Assembly: GCF_039535475.1 (NCBI RefSeq)
Contig: NZ_BAAAXG010000026.1
Coordinates: 558,001-622,000, forward strand
Length of the DNA: 64,000 nt
Origin: Streptomyces showdoensis
Lineage (GTDB): Bacteria; Actinomycetota; Actinomycetes; Streptomycetales; Streptomycetaceae
Reading direction: 5' to 3'
In this document: piece by piece, positions 8,969 to 17,349 of the stretch
Numbering within the stretch: position 1 is the stretch's first letter
Layout: each line of letters opens with the position of its first letter
The notes under the pieces: model-generated
Database searches by the model: none
Seen by the model: the letters and a program-made list of their open reading frames with translations, nothing else
Told to the model about the DNA's origin: nothing
Made by a program: the position numbers and the translations under genes

Positions 8969-10549
8969 ATGGATCTCGTCTTCCGTGACGCCGAGGTCGT
9001 CGACGGCAGCGGCGCGCCCTCCTACCGCGCGGACGTCGCCCTCGCCGACGGCCGCATCGCCGCGATCGTCAAGGAGGGCGCGGCGGCCGGCTGCCGGCGC
9101 CCCACCGCCCGCCGCGTGGTGGACGCCGAGGGCCTCGTCCTGTCCCCCGGCTTCATCGACATGCACGCCCACAGCGACCTGGCCCTGCTCCGGGACCCGG
9201 ACCACTCCGCAAAGGCCGCGCAGGGCGTGACCCTGGAGGTCCTGGGCCAGGACGGCCTGTCGTACGCGCCGGTCGACGACCGCACGCTGGCCGAGGTCCG
9301 CCGGGCCATCACCGGCTGGAACGGCGACGGCTCCGACATCGACTTCGACTGGCGCACGGTGGGCGAGTACCTGGACCGCCTCGACCGGCAGGGCATCGCG
9401 GTCAACGCCGCCTACCTCGTCCCGCAGGGCACGGTCCGGATGTACGCCGTGGGCTGGGAGGACCGCCCCGCCACGGAGGCCGAGCTGGACCGCATGCGGC
9501 GGCTCGTCGCCGAGGGGCTGGAGCAGGGCGCGGTCGGCATGTCCTCCGGCCTCACCTACACGCCCGGGATGTACGCGCCCGACGCCGAGCTCACCGAGCT
9601 GTGCCGGGTCGTCGCCGAGTACGACGGCTACTACTGCCCCCACCACCGCTCCTACGGGGCGGGCGCGCTGGAGGCGTACGAGGAGATGGTCCGGCTCACG
9701 AGGGACGCGGGCTGCGCCCTCCACCTGGCCCACGCCACGATGAACTTCGGCGTCAACGAGGGCCGGGCGCCGGAGCTCCTGGCCCTCCTCGACGAGGCCC
9801 TGGCCGGCGGCTCGGACATCAGCCTCGACACGTACCCGTACACCCCCGGCTGTACGACCCTGGTGGCCGTGCTCCCGAGCTGGGCCCACGAGGGCGGCCC
9901 GGAGGCGCTGCTGGCGCGGCTGCGCGACGACGGGACCGCCGAACGCATCCGGCACCACCTGGAGGAGATCGGCTCGGACGGCTGCCACGGGGTTCCGGTC
10001 GAGTGGGACACGATCGAGATCTCGGGCGTCACGGACCCCGCCCTGTCGGCCTCCGTCGGCCGTCGCGTGCCCGACTGGCCCGCGGCCCGCGAGCTCCTGC
10101 TCGCCGACCGCCTCGGCACGACGATCCTCCAGCACGTGGGCCACGAGGAGAACGTCCGCGCGATCATGCGCCACCGGGTCCACACGGGCGGCTCGGACGG
10201 CATCCTCCAGGGCGACAAGCCCCACCCGCGCGCCTACGGGACCTTCCCGGAGTACCTGGGCCGCTACGTCCGCGAGGAACGGGTCCTCTCCCTGGAGGAG
10301 TGCGTCGCCCACCTCACCTCCCGCCCCGCGGCCCGCCTCCGCCTCCCCGACCGCGGCCTGGTCCGCGAGGGCTACCGCGCCGACCTCACCCTCTTCGACC
10401 CGGCCACGGTCGCGGCGGGCTCCACGTACGCCTCCCCCCGCACCCTCCCGGTGGGCATCCCCCACGTCCTGATCGACGGCCGCTTCGTGATCGAGGACGG
10501 CAAGCGGACGGACGTCCTGGCCGGCCGGTCGATCAGAAGGACCCCCTGA
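8969..10549 (+). CDS. N-acyl-D-amino-acid deacylase-like amidohydrolase
   Basis: Amidohydrolase-superfamily enzyme resembling D-aminoacylase, which removes the N-acyl group from N-acyl-D-amino acids; 526 aa. AGGAG directly follows the stop of the PLP gene, so the two are an operon. Metal ligands H66 and H68 appear in DMHAHSD; further motifs are GLTYTPGMYAPDAEL, HHRSYG, HLAHAT and the late GSDG. At the place where typical D-aminoacylases have the bridging Cys (GNCG), this protein reads GQDG (D95), so it belongs to a divergent branch and may act on another N-acyl substrate such as N-acetyl-D-glucosaminate. Its stop is 7 nt from the convergent mannosyltransferase stop. Confidence 0.85.
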   Translation: MDLVFRDAEVVDGSGAPSYRADVALADGRIAAIVKEGAAAGCRRPTARRVVDAEGLVLSPGFIDMHAHSDLALLRDPDHSAKAAQGVTLEVLGQDGLSYAPVDDRTLAEVRRAITGWNGDGSDIDFDWRTVGEYLDRLDRQGIAVNAAYLVPQGTVRMYAVGWEDRPATEAELDRMRRLVAEGLEQGAVGMSSGLTYTPGMYAPDAELTELCRVVAEYDGYYCPHHRSYGAGALEAYEEMVRLTRDAGCALHLAHATMNFGVNEGRAPELLALLDEALAGGSDISLDTYPYTPGCTTLVAVLPSWAHEGGPEALLARLRDDGTAERIRHHLEEIGSDGCHGVPVEWDTIEISGVTDPALSASVGRRVPDWPAARELLLADRLGTTILQHVGHEENVRAIMRHRVHTGGSDGILQGDKPHPRAYGTFPEYLGRYVREERVLSLEECVAHLTSRPAARLRLPDRGLVREGYRADLTLFDPATVAAGSTYASPRTLPVGIPHVLIDGRFVIEDGKRTDVLAGRSIRRTP

Positions 10550-10556
10550 CCGGGGC

Positions 10557-12029
10557 CTAGGCTCCCGTGCCCGTGCGCGCACCACGGCTGCGGCGCCGTC
10601 GTGGTGCGGGAACGGGCGCCGTCCCGTGCGGCCGCCCTCCCGAAGACTCCGCCCCGGGGAGGCCGCCCGCGCGGCGGTGGACGAGGACGCCCACCACCAG
10701 CGCCACCCCCATCAGCGCGAAGCCGTACCCCGGGGTCCGCCCCGACGGCGCCGTCTCGTACGTCAGCGCCGCCGAGACCACCGCCAGGTACCGCCCCCAC
10801 GCCCCGTCCCACGCCACCGCCGCGACCCCGCAGACCCCCCACAGCAGGTACCAGGGCTGCACCATCGGCGACAGCGCCACCAGCGCGACCAGCGAGAGCC
10901 CGAGTCCGAGCACCGGATCGAGCGAACCCTTCCAGGCGCGCCACCCCAGCGCCCCGATGATCCCGAGGGCCACCAGCAGCCCCAGCTTCTGGACGACCGC
11001 CTTCACCGGCTCGGGATCGTCCGCGACGAGCAGCCCGAGCCCGAGCCCGAGGTCGCTGGTGACGGAGAGCGCCGTGTGGATGGTCCCGGCCACGCTCTGG
11101 GTGCGCAGCCAGCCGAAGCCGGTCCCGGCGGCCAGGGTCGCGAGCGCGGCGACCCCCGCCGCGACGACCCCCGGCAGCAGCCCCTTCGCGAGCCCCCGCA
11201 CACCCCCGCCGCAGCCCCGCGCCACGATGATCCCGACGAACAGCAGCGCCACCGCCGCCGGCGACTTGACCATGACCGCGAGGCCGACGAGCACGCTGCC
11301 GGCCACCCACCGCCCCCGCACCGCGAGCAGCACGCCGCCGAGCATGAGGCCGATCATCAGCCCGTCGTTGTGCATGCCGGCGACGACGTGGACGAGGAGC
11401 AGCGGGTTGAGCGCGGCGAGCCAGAGCGCTCCGGGGCGGCCGCCGGAGAGTCCCCGTACGGCCCAGACGATCAGGGCGAGCGCACCGACGGCGACGAGCC
11501 GCATGCCGAGGACGGCCGGCACGACCGACCCTCCGGTGAGTTTCACGACCGCCTGGGCGAGGACGAGGAAGACCGGCCCGTACGGCGCGGGGGTGTCCGT
11601 CCAGTGCCCGCCGACGCTGGCCGCGGCGTCCGCGCCGAGCTCGCCGGGGGCGAGGACGGAGGGCCCGGCGCCGTAGACGTCGTGGCCTTCGAGGACCATC
11701 GCGCCCTGGGCGATGTAGCTGTAGACGTCGGCGCTGTAGAGCGGCGGCGCGAGCAGCAGCGGCGCCGTCCACCAGCCGAGGGTGACCCCGACCCGCTCGC
11801 GGGCACCGGCGAGGAGGAGCCGCCCGTACTGCCACCAGGCGACGATGAGCAGGGTCAGCCCGAGGTACGCGAGGACGGCACCGGCCACGGTGAGGGCGGA
11901 GCCGCGTGGTTCCCACAGGCCCCGGCCACCGCGTACCGGCAGGGTCCCGGCGGTCCAGCCGCCGACCGTGACGGCGAGCGATCCGGCCGCGCCGAGCCAC
12001 CGGCATCCGGCGGTGCTGAAAACCCACAT
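10557..12029 (-). CDS. MptB-like polyprenol-phosphomannose-dependent mannosyltransferase
   Basis: Multi-pass GT-C glycosyltransferase; 490 aa with about 12 hydrophobic segments. MptB-type enzymes use polyprenyl-phosphate mannose to add alpha-1,6 mannose to lipid-linked glycans on the outer face of the membrane. Seen: the acidic loop motif YSADVYSYIAQG, then HDVYG, PAPYGPVFL, AGMHNDGLM and a C-terminal QPWYLLW. The C-terminal 40 residues are a basic Arg/Pro tail. It lies downstream of the membrane-anchored 12063-12548 gene on the same strand (33-nt gap) and may be cotranscribed with it. Acceptor glycan cannot be told from sequence. Confidence 0.88.
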   Translation of the reverse strand: MWVFSTAGCRWLGAAGSLAVTVGGWTAGTLPVRGGRGLWEPRGSALTVAGAVLAYLGLTLLIVAWWQYGRLLLAGARERVGVTLGWWTAPLLLAPPLYSADVYSYIAQGAMVLEGHDVYGAGPSVLAPGELGADAAASVGGHWTDTPAPYGPVFLVLAQAVVKLTGGSVVPAVLGMRLVAVGALALIVWAVRGLSGGRPGALWLAALNPLLLVHVVAGMHNDGLMIGLMLGGVLLAVRGRWVAGSVLVGLAVMVKSPAAVALLFVGIIVARGCGGGVRGLAKGLLPGVVAAGVAALATLAAGTGFGWLRTQSVAGTIHTALSVTSDLGLGLGLLVADDPEPVKAVVQKLGLLVALGIIGALGWRAWKGSLDPVLGLGLSLVALVALSPMVQPWYLLWGVCGVAAVAWDGAWGRYLAVVSAALTYETAPSGRTPGYGFALMGVALVVGVLVHRRAGGLPGAESSGGRPHGTAPVPAPRRRRSRGARTGTGA

Positions 12030-12062
12030 GACGGACCAACCTATCCTGCGGGCCCGCCCGGC

Positions 12063-12548
12063 CTACCGCTGCTTCCTCTTCGTCCCGGGCGCGGAGCCCG
12101 ACTTTCCGGGCCGCTCCCCGCCGGGAGTGGTGGGAGTCACGGTCCCGGCGGGCGGCGGGACGGTGGCCGGCGGGGCCGGGGCGGAGGCGGAGGCCGACAC
12201 CGACGCGGAGGCCGACGCCGACGCCGACGCCGACGCGGAGGGACCGGAAGGGGACGCCGTGCCCGTACCCGACGGGCTCACACCGCTCCCCCCGTCGCCG
12301 CCCCCGTCCCCCGTCCCCGGATCCGGCTGGATCAGCGCCGGCATCCCCGCCCGGCCGCCGTCCCCGCCCGGCGGGGAGCCCCGGTCGGACCCCTGGTCGA
12401 AGGCGGTGGCCACGACGGCGGCCAGCGCGCCGAGGACCACGACCGCACCGCCCCCGGCCATCAGCAGCGGACCGGGCCCGCGGCGCTTCGAGGCGTGCCT
12501 GCGGCGGCGTCTCGGGCCGTCGTCGGCCCCCGTGTCGTACTGGCTCAC
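12063..12548 (-). CDS. Single-pass membrane protein with Ser/Ala-rich tail
   Basis: Unknown function. GTG at 12548 is chosen (161 aa, VSQYDTGADD) because this N-terminus is common for Streptomyces membrane proteins; the frame extends 16 codons further up. Layout: basic Arg-rich cytoplasmic start (about 10-27), one membrane helix (about 30-50, LLMAGGGAVVVLGALAAVV), then a disordered extracellular tail rich in Gly, Pro and a SASASA run, ending basic. No catalytic motif. Probably a cell-envelope protein; it precedes the MptB-like gene by 33 nt. Confidence 0.7.
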   Translation of the reverse strand: MSQYDTGADDGPRRRRRHASKRRGPGPLLMAGGGAVVVLGALAAVVATAFDQGSDRGSPPGGDGGRAGMPALIQPDPGTGDGGGDGGSGVSPSGTGTASPSGPSASASASASASASVSASASAPAPPATVPPPAGTVTPTTPGGERPGKSGSAPGTKRKQR

Positions 12549-12678
12549 GAACCGGGATTGTAGGGAGCACGTCAGTGCGGGAGCGACGTGGGTCACATGT
12601 CACCCGCCCGGGGGTCCGGACGCACGACGTGGCACAGAACACGGAGCGCGCCGACCGGCCCCGCCGTAAGCTCTCGTC

Positions 12679-13890
12679 ATGCAGGTGATCCAGTCCACGA
12701 AGCTGTCCAACGTCTGTTACGAGATCCGGGGCCCGGTGCTCGAAGAGGCGATGCGGCTCGAGGCTGCGGGTCACCGCATCCTCAAGCTCAACACCGGCAA
12801 CCCGGCCGCCTTCGGCTTCGAGTGTCCGCCGGCCATCCTCGAGGACGTGCTGCGCAACCTGTCCGACGCGCACGGCTACGGAGACGCGAAGGGCCTGCTG
12901 TCCGCCCGGCGCGCGGTGATGAGCCACTACGAGACCAAGGGCATCCCGCTCTCCGTCGAGGACATCTACCTCGGCAACGGCGTCTCCGAGCTGATCCAGA
13001 TGTCGATGCAGGCGCTGCTCGACGACGGCGACGAGGTGCTGGTCCCGGCGCCCGACTACCCGCTGTGGACGGCGTCGGTCTCGCTGGCCGGCGGTACGGC
13101 CGTGCACTACCGCTGCGACGAGCAGGCGGACTGGATGCCGGACCTGGCCGACATCGAACGCAAGATCACCGACCGCACCAAGGCGATCGTGATCATCAAC
13201 CCGAACAACCCGACCGGCGCCGTCTACGACGACGAGATGCTCCGCTCGCTGACGGAGATCGCCCGCCGGCACAACCTGGTGGTCTGCTCGGACGAGATCT
13301 ACGACAAGATCCTCTACGACGGCGCCACGCACACCCCGACCGCCGCGATCGCCCCCGACCTCCTCGTCCTCACCTTCAACGGGATGAGCAAGAACTACCG
13401 GGTGGCGGGCTTCCGCTCCGGCTGGCTCGCGGTCTGCGGCCCGAAGCACCACGCGACCTCGTACATCGAGGGCCTGACGATCCTCGCCAACATGCGCCTG
13501 TGCGCCAACATGCCGGCCCAGCACGCGGTGGCCGCCGCCCTGCAGGGGCGGCAGTCGATCGAGGACCTGGTGCTGCCGGGCGGCCGGCTGCTGGAGCAGC
13601 GCGACACGGCGTACGAGCTGCTCACCCGGATCCCGGGCGTGACCTGCGTGAAGCCGAAGGGCGCCCTGTACCTGTTCCCGCGGCTCGACCCGACCGTCTA
13701 CAAGATCAAGGACGATCGGCAGATGGTCCTGGACCTGCTGCGGGCCGAGAAGATCATGGTCGTGCACGGGACCGGCTTCAACTGGCACGAGCCGGACCAC
13801 TTCCGGATCGTCACCCTGCCCGCCGCCCCGGACCTGGCGGACGCGGTCACCCGGATCGGCACCTTCCTGGACGGCTACAGCCAGCACTAG
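12679..13890 (+). CDS. AlaA-like class I aminotransferase
   Basis: PLP-dependent aminotransferase closest to AlaA, the glutamate-pyruvate aminotransferase; cytosolic, 403 aa, the usual size. Seen: GNPAAFGFE, the NPNNPTG motif at 174-180, SDEIYD at 204-209 and the PLP-binding K238 in GMSKNYRVAGFRSGW, all intact. ATG at 12679 follows a short leader with no strong ribosome site. Stand-alone gene with its own promoter region shared with the divergent membrane protein. Likely role is alanine synthesis and balance with pyruvate. Confidence 0.93.
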   Translation: MQVIQSTKLSNVCYEIRGPVLEEAMRLEAAGHRILKLNTGNPAAFGFECPPAILEDVLRNLSDAHGYGDAKGLLSARRAVMSHYETKGIPLSVEDIYLGNGVSELIQMSMQALLDDGDEVLVPAPDYPLWTASVSLAGGTAVHYRCDEQADWMPDLADIERKITDRTKAIVIINPNNPTGAVYDDEMLRSLTEIARRHNLVVCSDEIYDKILYDGATHTPTAAIAPDLLVLTFNGMSKNYRVAGFRSGWLAVCGPKHHATSYIEGLTILANMRLCANMPAQHAVAAALQGRQSIEDLVLPGGRLLEQRDTAYELLTRIPGVTCVKPKGALYLFPRLDPTVYKIKDDRQMVLDLLRAEKIMVVHGTGFNWHEPDHFRIVTLPAAPDLADAVTRIGTFLDGYSQH

Positions 13891-13928
13891 ACCACGCCAC
13901 CGCGACCGGATCCGGACACCACTCAACT

Positions 13929-13943
13929 TTAGATTGAATCTAA
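13929..13943. promoter_or_regulatory. Fur/PerR-type 7-1-7 inverted repeat
   Basis: Perfect palindrome TTAGATT-G-AATCTAA, the 7-1-7 layout typical of PerR and related Fur-family boxes, 36 nt before the start of the next gene. It is strikingly AT-rich for this DNA. Suggests iron- or peroxide-responsive control; the regulator is not in the window. Confidence 0.6.
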
Positions 13944-13979
13944 GCTAGGATGCCTCCAGAGCAATCAGGAGGCCGTCCC

Positions 13980-14372
13980 ATGTACGAACCGATCCGCACC
14001 AAGTCGGTCCACCGGATGGCCGACGACGACCGGACCGCGTATCCGCACCGCTCCCGCGAGGAAGAGCTGGACATCCAGCTCGCCGGGCACCTCGCCGCCC
14101 TGCTCGCCGTCACCGACGAGCTCGGCGACGGCGAGGCCGGCGAGCTGATCGCCCGGCAGGTCGCCAGGCTCCGCGGCGCGCCCCCCGCGCGCCACGCGGG
14201 GCTCAGCGGCTCCCCCGCCGAAGCGCTGCACCGCAGGGCCCACGCCCTCGCGGGCCGCGCCCTGGTCGTCGCCGCCTCTCGGGCCGACACGGCCGCCGCG
14301 ATCCTCGCCGCCGAGCGCATGGACGCGCACACCGCGGCGCTCACCGGGGACTCCCTGGTCGGCGCCCCCTGA
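13980..14372 (+). CDS. Small protein of unknown function behind a Fur-type box
   Basis: 130 aa; ATG at 13980 has AGGAGG 7 nt upstream, so the start is firm. The N-terminus MYEPIRTKSVHRM is followed by charged helices and an Ala-rich helical remainder (about 35-125). No signal peptide, membrane segment, Cys or catalytic motif, and I do not recognise the family. The palindrome just upstream points to stress- or metal-dependent expression. A strong hairpin starts 5 nt after the stop, so it is monocistronic. Confidence 0.8.
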   Translation: MYEPIRTKSVHRMADDDRTAYPHRSREEELDIQLAGHLAALLAVTDELGDGEAGELIARQVARLRGAPPARHAGLSGSPAEALHRRAHALAGRALVVAASRADTAAAILAAERMDAHTAALTGDSLVGAP

Positions 14373-14376
14373 CGGC

Positions 14377-14412
14377 CCCGGTCCGCGCGGCCACGACACC
14401 GCGCGGACCGGG
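14377..14412 (+). terminator. Hairpin terminator
   Basis: Perfect 14-bp inverted repeat (14377-14390 and 14399-14412, 8-nt loop) directly after the small stress-type gene; faces a convergent gene and may act in both directions. Confidence 0.7.
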
Positions 14413-14449
14413 CGCCACCCAGAATTCACGGGCGCCACCCGGAATTCAT
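14410..14449. repeat. Two-copy 20-bp tandem repeat
   Basis: Two 20-bp units with a GGCGCCACCC core then (A/G)GAATTCA, one clear mismatch, between two convergent genes. Function unknown. Confidence 0.6.
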
Positions 14450-14485
14450 CCACGGCGCCCCCGTCCCCACCGCCCGCCCTCCGCG

Positions 14486-14941
14486 CTACGGCCCGCCGTC
14501 CGCGTCGGGCCCCCCGCCCTCGGGCGATCCAGCGGCCCCGGCCCCGACCGGCACCAGGCCGCTCACCCCGCAGCCGAGCTCACCCCCGCCGAAGCGCTTC
14601 GCGCCGACCAGCACCGCCCGCCGGGGGCCCTCCGGGCCGGTGGAGAGGACGACGCTGCCGGCGTCGACCACCGCCCCCCGACCCGCCTCGCTCGTGTCGA
14701 GGAAGTCGACGCCGACGGTGTACGCCCCTGCGGGCACGCCCTCCTCCAGCTCGACCCGGGCCGTCGGCCTCCCCGAGACCGGATCCGTGACGCACGTCGC
14801 CAGCGCCACGTCGTCCTCGGGAAAGCGCATGTCCTCGTGGATCGTCCCCGACACGTAGACGTAGCCGACGAACACGCCGACCGGCGCGAGCACCGTCAGC
14901 GCCCCCACGGTCACCAGCACCACGACCAGCCAACGCGGCAT
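14486..14941 (-). CDS. Membrane-anchored hypothetical protein
   Basis: 151 aa, ATG at 14941 with a G-rich ribosome site (GGGGGGTGAC). One N-terminal membrane helix (about 5-28, WLVVVLVTVGALTVLAPVGVFVGYVYV), then an extracytoplasmic beta-rich domain with two Cys (ATCVTD and LGCGVSG) that could form a disulfide. The tail is Gly/Pro-rich. Family not recognised. It is divergent from the SBP-TelA cassette, sharing a 126-nt intergenic region. Confidence 0.7.
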   Translation of the reverse strand: MPRWLVVVLVTVGALTVLAPVGVFVGYVYVSGTIHEDMRFPEDDVALATCVTDPVSGRPTARVELEEGVPAGAYTVGVDFLDTSEAGRGAVVDAGSVVLSTGPEGPRRAVLVGAKRFGGGELGCGVSGLVPVGAGAAGSPEGGGPDADGGP

Positions 14942-15067
14942 ACCGTCACCCCCCGGTGAAGTCGGCTCACGGTACACGGCGTTCCTGTTCCCTTCCGGGA
15001 TCACGGCTTCACCCTCCGTACACCCAACTCGCCCTGGAATGTGGGTTTCCGCGAGCACGCTGCCCGC

Positions 15068-16162
15068 GTGAGACGCATTCTGGGAATCGTCCTCGCCGTC
15101 CTGCTCCTGGGCGGCGTGGCCGCCGTCCTCGTGGCGGGCGGCGACCGGGGCGACAGCGGCACGGCAACGAAGACCGTGCGAGGAGTGATCGGGTCGGAGA
15201 AGGCGGAGTTCTTCGCCGATCCCGAGGTCGTGAAGGCCCTTGCCGCCAAGGGCCTCACCGTACGGACGGAGACCTCCGGGTCCTGGGACATGGAGCGACT
15301 GCCCCTGCGGGGCTACGACTTCGCGTTCCCGTCCGCCAAGGCGCCCGCCGACGAGATCAAGGCCAGGACGAAGGCGACCGGCACCCCGGTGCGGCCCTTC
15401 TACTCGCCGCTGGTCGTGGTCGCGCACAGCGCCGCCGCCACGGTGCTCGCCGGCAACGGGCTCGCCACGCTCGGCCCCGGCGGCCACACCGGCACCCTGC
15501 GCATGGAGGCCTATCTCGCCGCCGCCCGCGCCGACCGGACCTGGCAGCAGCTCAAGGGCTCCGCCGGGCACGCCGAGCTGAGCGGCACCCTGTTCGTCAC
15601 CTCCACCGACCCCCTCGCCTCCAGCTCCGGCGCGCTCTACCTCGCCGCCGCGAGCTACGTCGCCGACGGCGGCCGGGTCGCCGGGGACGAGGCCGCCGTC
15701 GACCGCACGGCCCCGCTGCTGCGCAAGCTCATCCAGGTGCAGGGCGCCCAGCAGTCGAGCTCCGACGCGCCCTTCCGGGACTTCGTCAGCGGGGTCGGCA
15801 ACCCGCTGGTCCTGGTCTACGAGTCGCAGGTCGCCGCGCAGCTGATCGCCAAGCAGGAGGCGGGCGACCTGGTCGTCCTCTATCCCGACACCACCGTCAA
15901 CAGCGACCACACGCTCGTCCCGCTCACCGAGGCCGGCCGGACCCTCGGCGACCTCCTCTCCACCGACCCGGAGCTGCGCAGGCTCGCGGTCCGCCACGGC
16001 TTCCGTCCGCAGGGCGCCCCCGCCGAGTTCACCGCCGCCACCGCCGGTCTCACCGGCTATCTCGACCAGACGCTCACCGGGGTCCGCCAGGCGCCCGTGC
16101 CCACCTCCGCGGTGCTGCACCGGATGGCGCTGCGGGCCCGCGACCAGGGGGACCCCGCATGA
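15068..16162 (+). CDS. Membrane-anchored substrate-binding-like protein of TelA cassette
   Basis: About 364 aa; GTG at 15068 is preferred because it places VRRILGIVLAVLL at the N-terminus, but an in-frame GTG at 15041 is possible and neither has a strong ribosome site. A signal anchor (about 4-25) precedes an extracellular domain with features of a periplasmic-binding-protein-like fold (VIGSEKAEFF, SSGALYLAAASYV, VYESQVAAQL). There is no lipobox. Its stop overlaps the TelA start (ATGA), so it is the first gene of a coupled four-gene operon. Function unknown; ligand sensing at the membrane is inferred. Confidence 0.75.
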   Translation: MRRILGIVLAVLLLGGVAAVLVAGGDRGDSGTATKTVRGVIGSEKAEFFADPEVVKALAAKGLTVRTETSGSWDMERLPLRGYDFAFPSAKAPADEIKARTKATGTPVRPFYSPLVVVAHSAAATVLAGNGLATLGPGGHTGTLRMEAYLAAARADRTWQQLKGSAGHAELSGTLFVTSTDPLASSSGALYLAAASYVADGGRVAGDEAAVDRTAPLLRKLIQVQGAQQSSSDAPFRDFVSGVGNPLVLVYESQVAAQLIAKQEAGDLVVLYPDTTVNSDHTLVPLTEAGRTLGDLLSTDPELRRLAVRHGFRPQGAPAEFTAATAGLTGYLDQTLTGVRQAPVPTSAVLHRMALRARDQGDPA

Positions 16163-17349
16163 CCACGCCCACCGGACCCGACAGCCCGCTCGTCCTCACC
16201 CCGCCCGAGCCGGTCCCGCCGGTCCGCGCCGAGCAGGCGAAGACGCTCGTCCCGGTCGACGACTCCGTCCGCACCGAGATGGCCCGGCGCGCGGACGAGT
16301 ACGTCGGCTCGCTCGCCGGACTCGACGCCCGCTCCCCCGAGTTCGCCGGGCGGATCGGGGAGATCGCGGCGCTCGGCCGCGGCGAGCTCCGCACCGCCGC
16401 CCAGCAGTCCAACCGGATGCTGGACCGCACGGTCCGCTCGCTCGGCTCGGCCGGCGGCGACCCGCAGGGCCGGGTCGGCGACTCGCTCGTCGCGCTGCGG
16501 CGCACGGTCGAGGACCTGGACCCGCGCGACACCGCCGCGAAGGGCGTACGGGGTCTGCTGTCCAAGCTCCCCGGCGGCAACCGGGTGCGCGACCACATCG
16601 CGAAGTACGCCTCCTCGAAGGCCACCCTCGACCGGATCCTGGACGCCCTGGACGCCGGCCAGGACGAACTGCGCCGTGACAACGCGGCCCTGCAGACCGA
16701 GCGGGCCCGGCTGTGGGAGACCATGGGCCGCCTCCAGGAGTACGCGGTGCTGACCGAGGCCCTGGACGGGGCCGTCGAGGAGCGGGTCGCGCGGACCGCC
16801 GACCCCGCGCAGGCGGACGCGCTCCGGGCCGACGTGCTCTTCCCGGTCCGGCAGAAGCACCAGGACCTGCTGACCCAGCTGGCCGTCTGCGCCCAGGGCT
16901 ACCTGGCGATGGACGTGGTGCGCCGCAACAACGACGAGCTGATCAAGGGCGTGGAGCGGGCGGCGACGACGACCGTCACGGCGCTGCGGATCGCGGTGAT
17001 GCTGGCCTCCGCGCTGGACCACCAGAGGAAGGTCACCGAGCAGGTGAAGGCGCTGCGCGGGACGACCGAGTCCCTCATCCGGCACAACGCGGAGGCGCTC
17101 GCGGGCCAGTCCGGCGACATCCAGCAGCTGGCCGCGGAGCCCGCGGTGGGCCTGGAGACCGTGCGCACGGCCTTCCAGCAGATCTACTCGACGCTCGACG
17201 CGATCGACACGTACAAGGTCCGCGCGACCGAGTCGATGGCGCAGACCGTCGACGCGCTCACCGCCGAACTGGAGGCGGCGAGCGCCCACCTGGAGCGCAC
17301 CCGCGAGCCGTCCGGCGGCGCCGGGATCCTCGAAGGGGGCCGCGGATGA
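16159..17349 (+). CDS. TelA-family (toxic anion resistance) protein
   Basis: 396 aa, the usual size of TelA/YaaN/KlaA proteins, linked to tellurite and other envelope stress resistance but of unsettled biochemistry. Nearly all helical: NRMLDRTVRSL, an LLSKLPGGNRVRDHIAKYASS segment, repeated long coiled-coil stretches and a late HNAEALAGQSGDIQQLA region. Cytosolic, no membrane segment. Coupled by 4-nt overlaps to the SBP-like gene before it and the VWA lipoprotein after it, which suggests a working complex with them. Confidence 0.9.
   Translation: MTTPTGPDSPLVLTPPEPVPPVRAEQAKTLVPVDDSVRTEMARRADEYVGSLAGLDARSPEFAGRIGEIAALGRGELRTAAQQSNRMLDRTVRSLGSAGGDPQGRVGDSLVALRRTVEDLDPRDTAAKGVRGLLSKLPGGNRVRDHIAKYASSKATLDRILDALDAGQDELRRDNAALQTERARLWETMGRLQEYAVLTEALDGAVEERVARTADPAQADALRADVLFPVRQKHQDLLTQLAVCAQGYLAMDVVRRNNDELIKGVERAATTTVTALRIAVMLASALDHQRKVTEQVKALRGTTESLIRHNAEALAGQSGDIQQLAAEPAVGLETVRTAFQQIYSTLDAIDTYKVRATESMAQTVDALTAELEAASAHLERTREPSGGAGILEGGRG

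Noticed and set aside
3652..10549. Plain D-serine/D-amino acid utilisation as sole reading of the cluster
   Set aside because: Fits the PLP enzyme, RidA and a DsdX-like permease but leaves the KDG-kinase-like gene unexplained; kept as the main alternative.
10372..13926. 1184-codon minus-strand open frame
   Set aside because: Shadow of real genes on both strands caused by high GC; sequence is low-complexity and crosses several well-supported genes.
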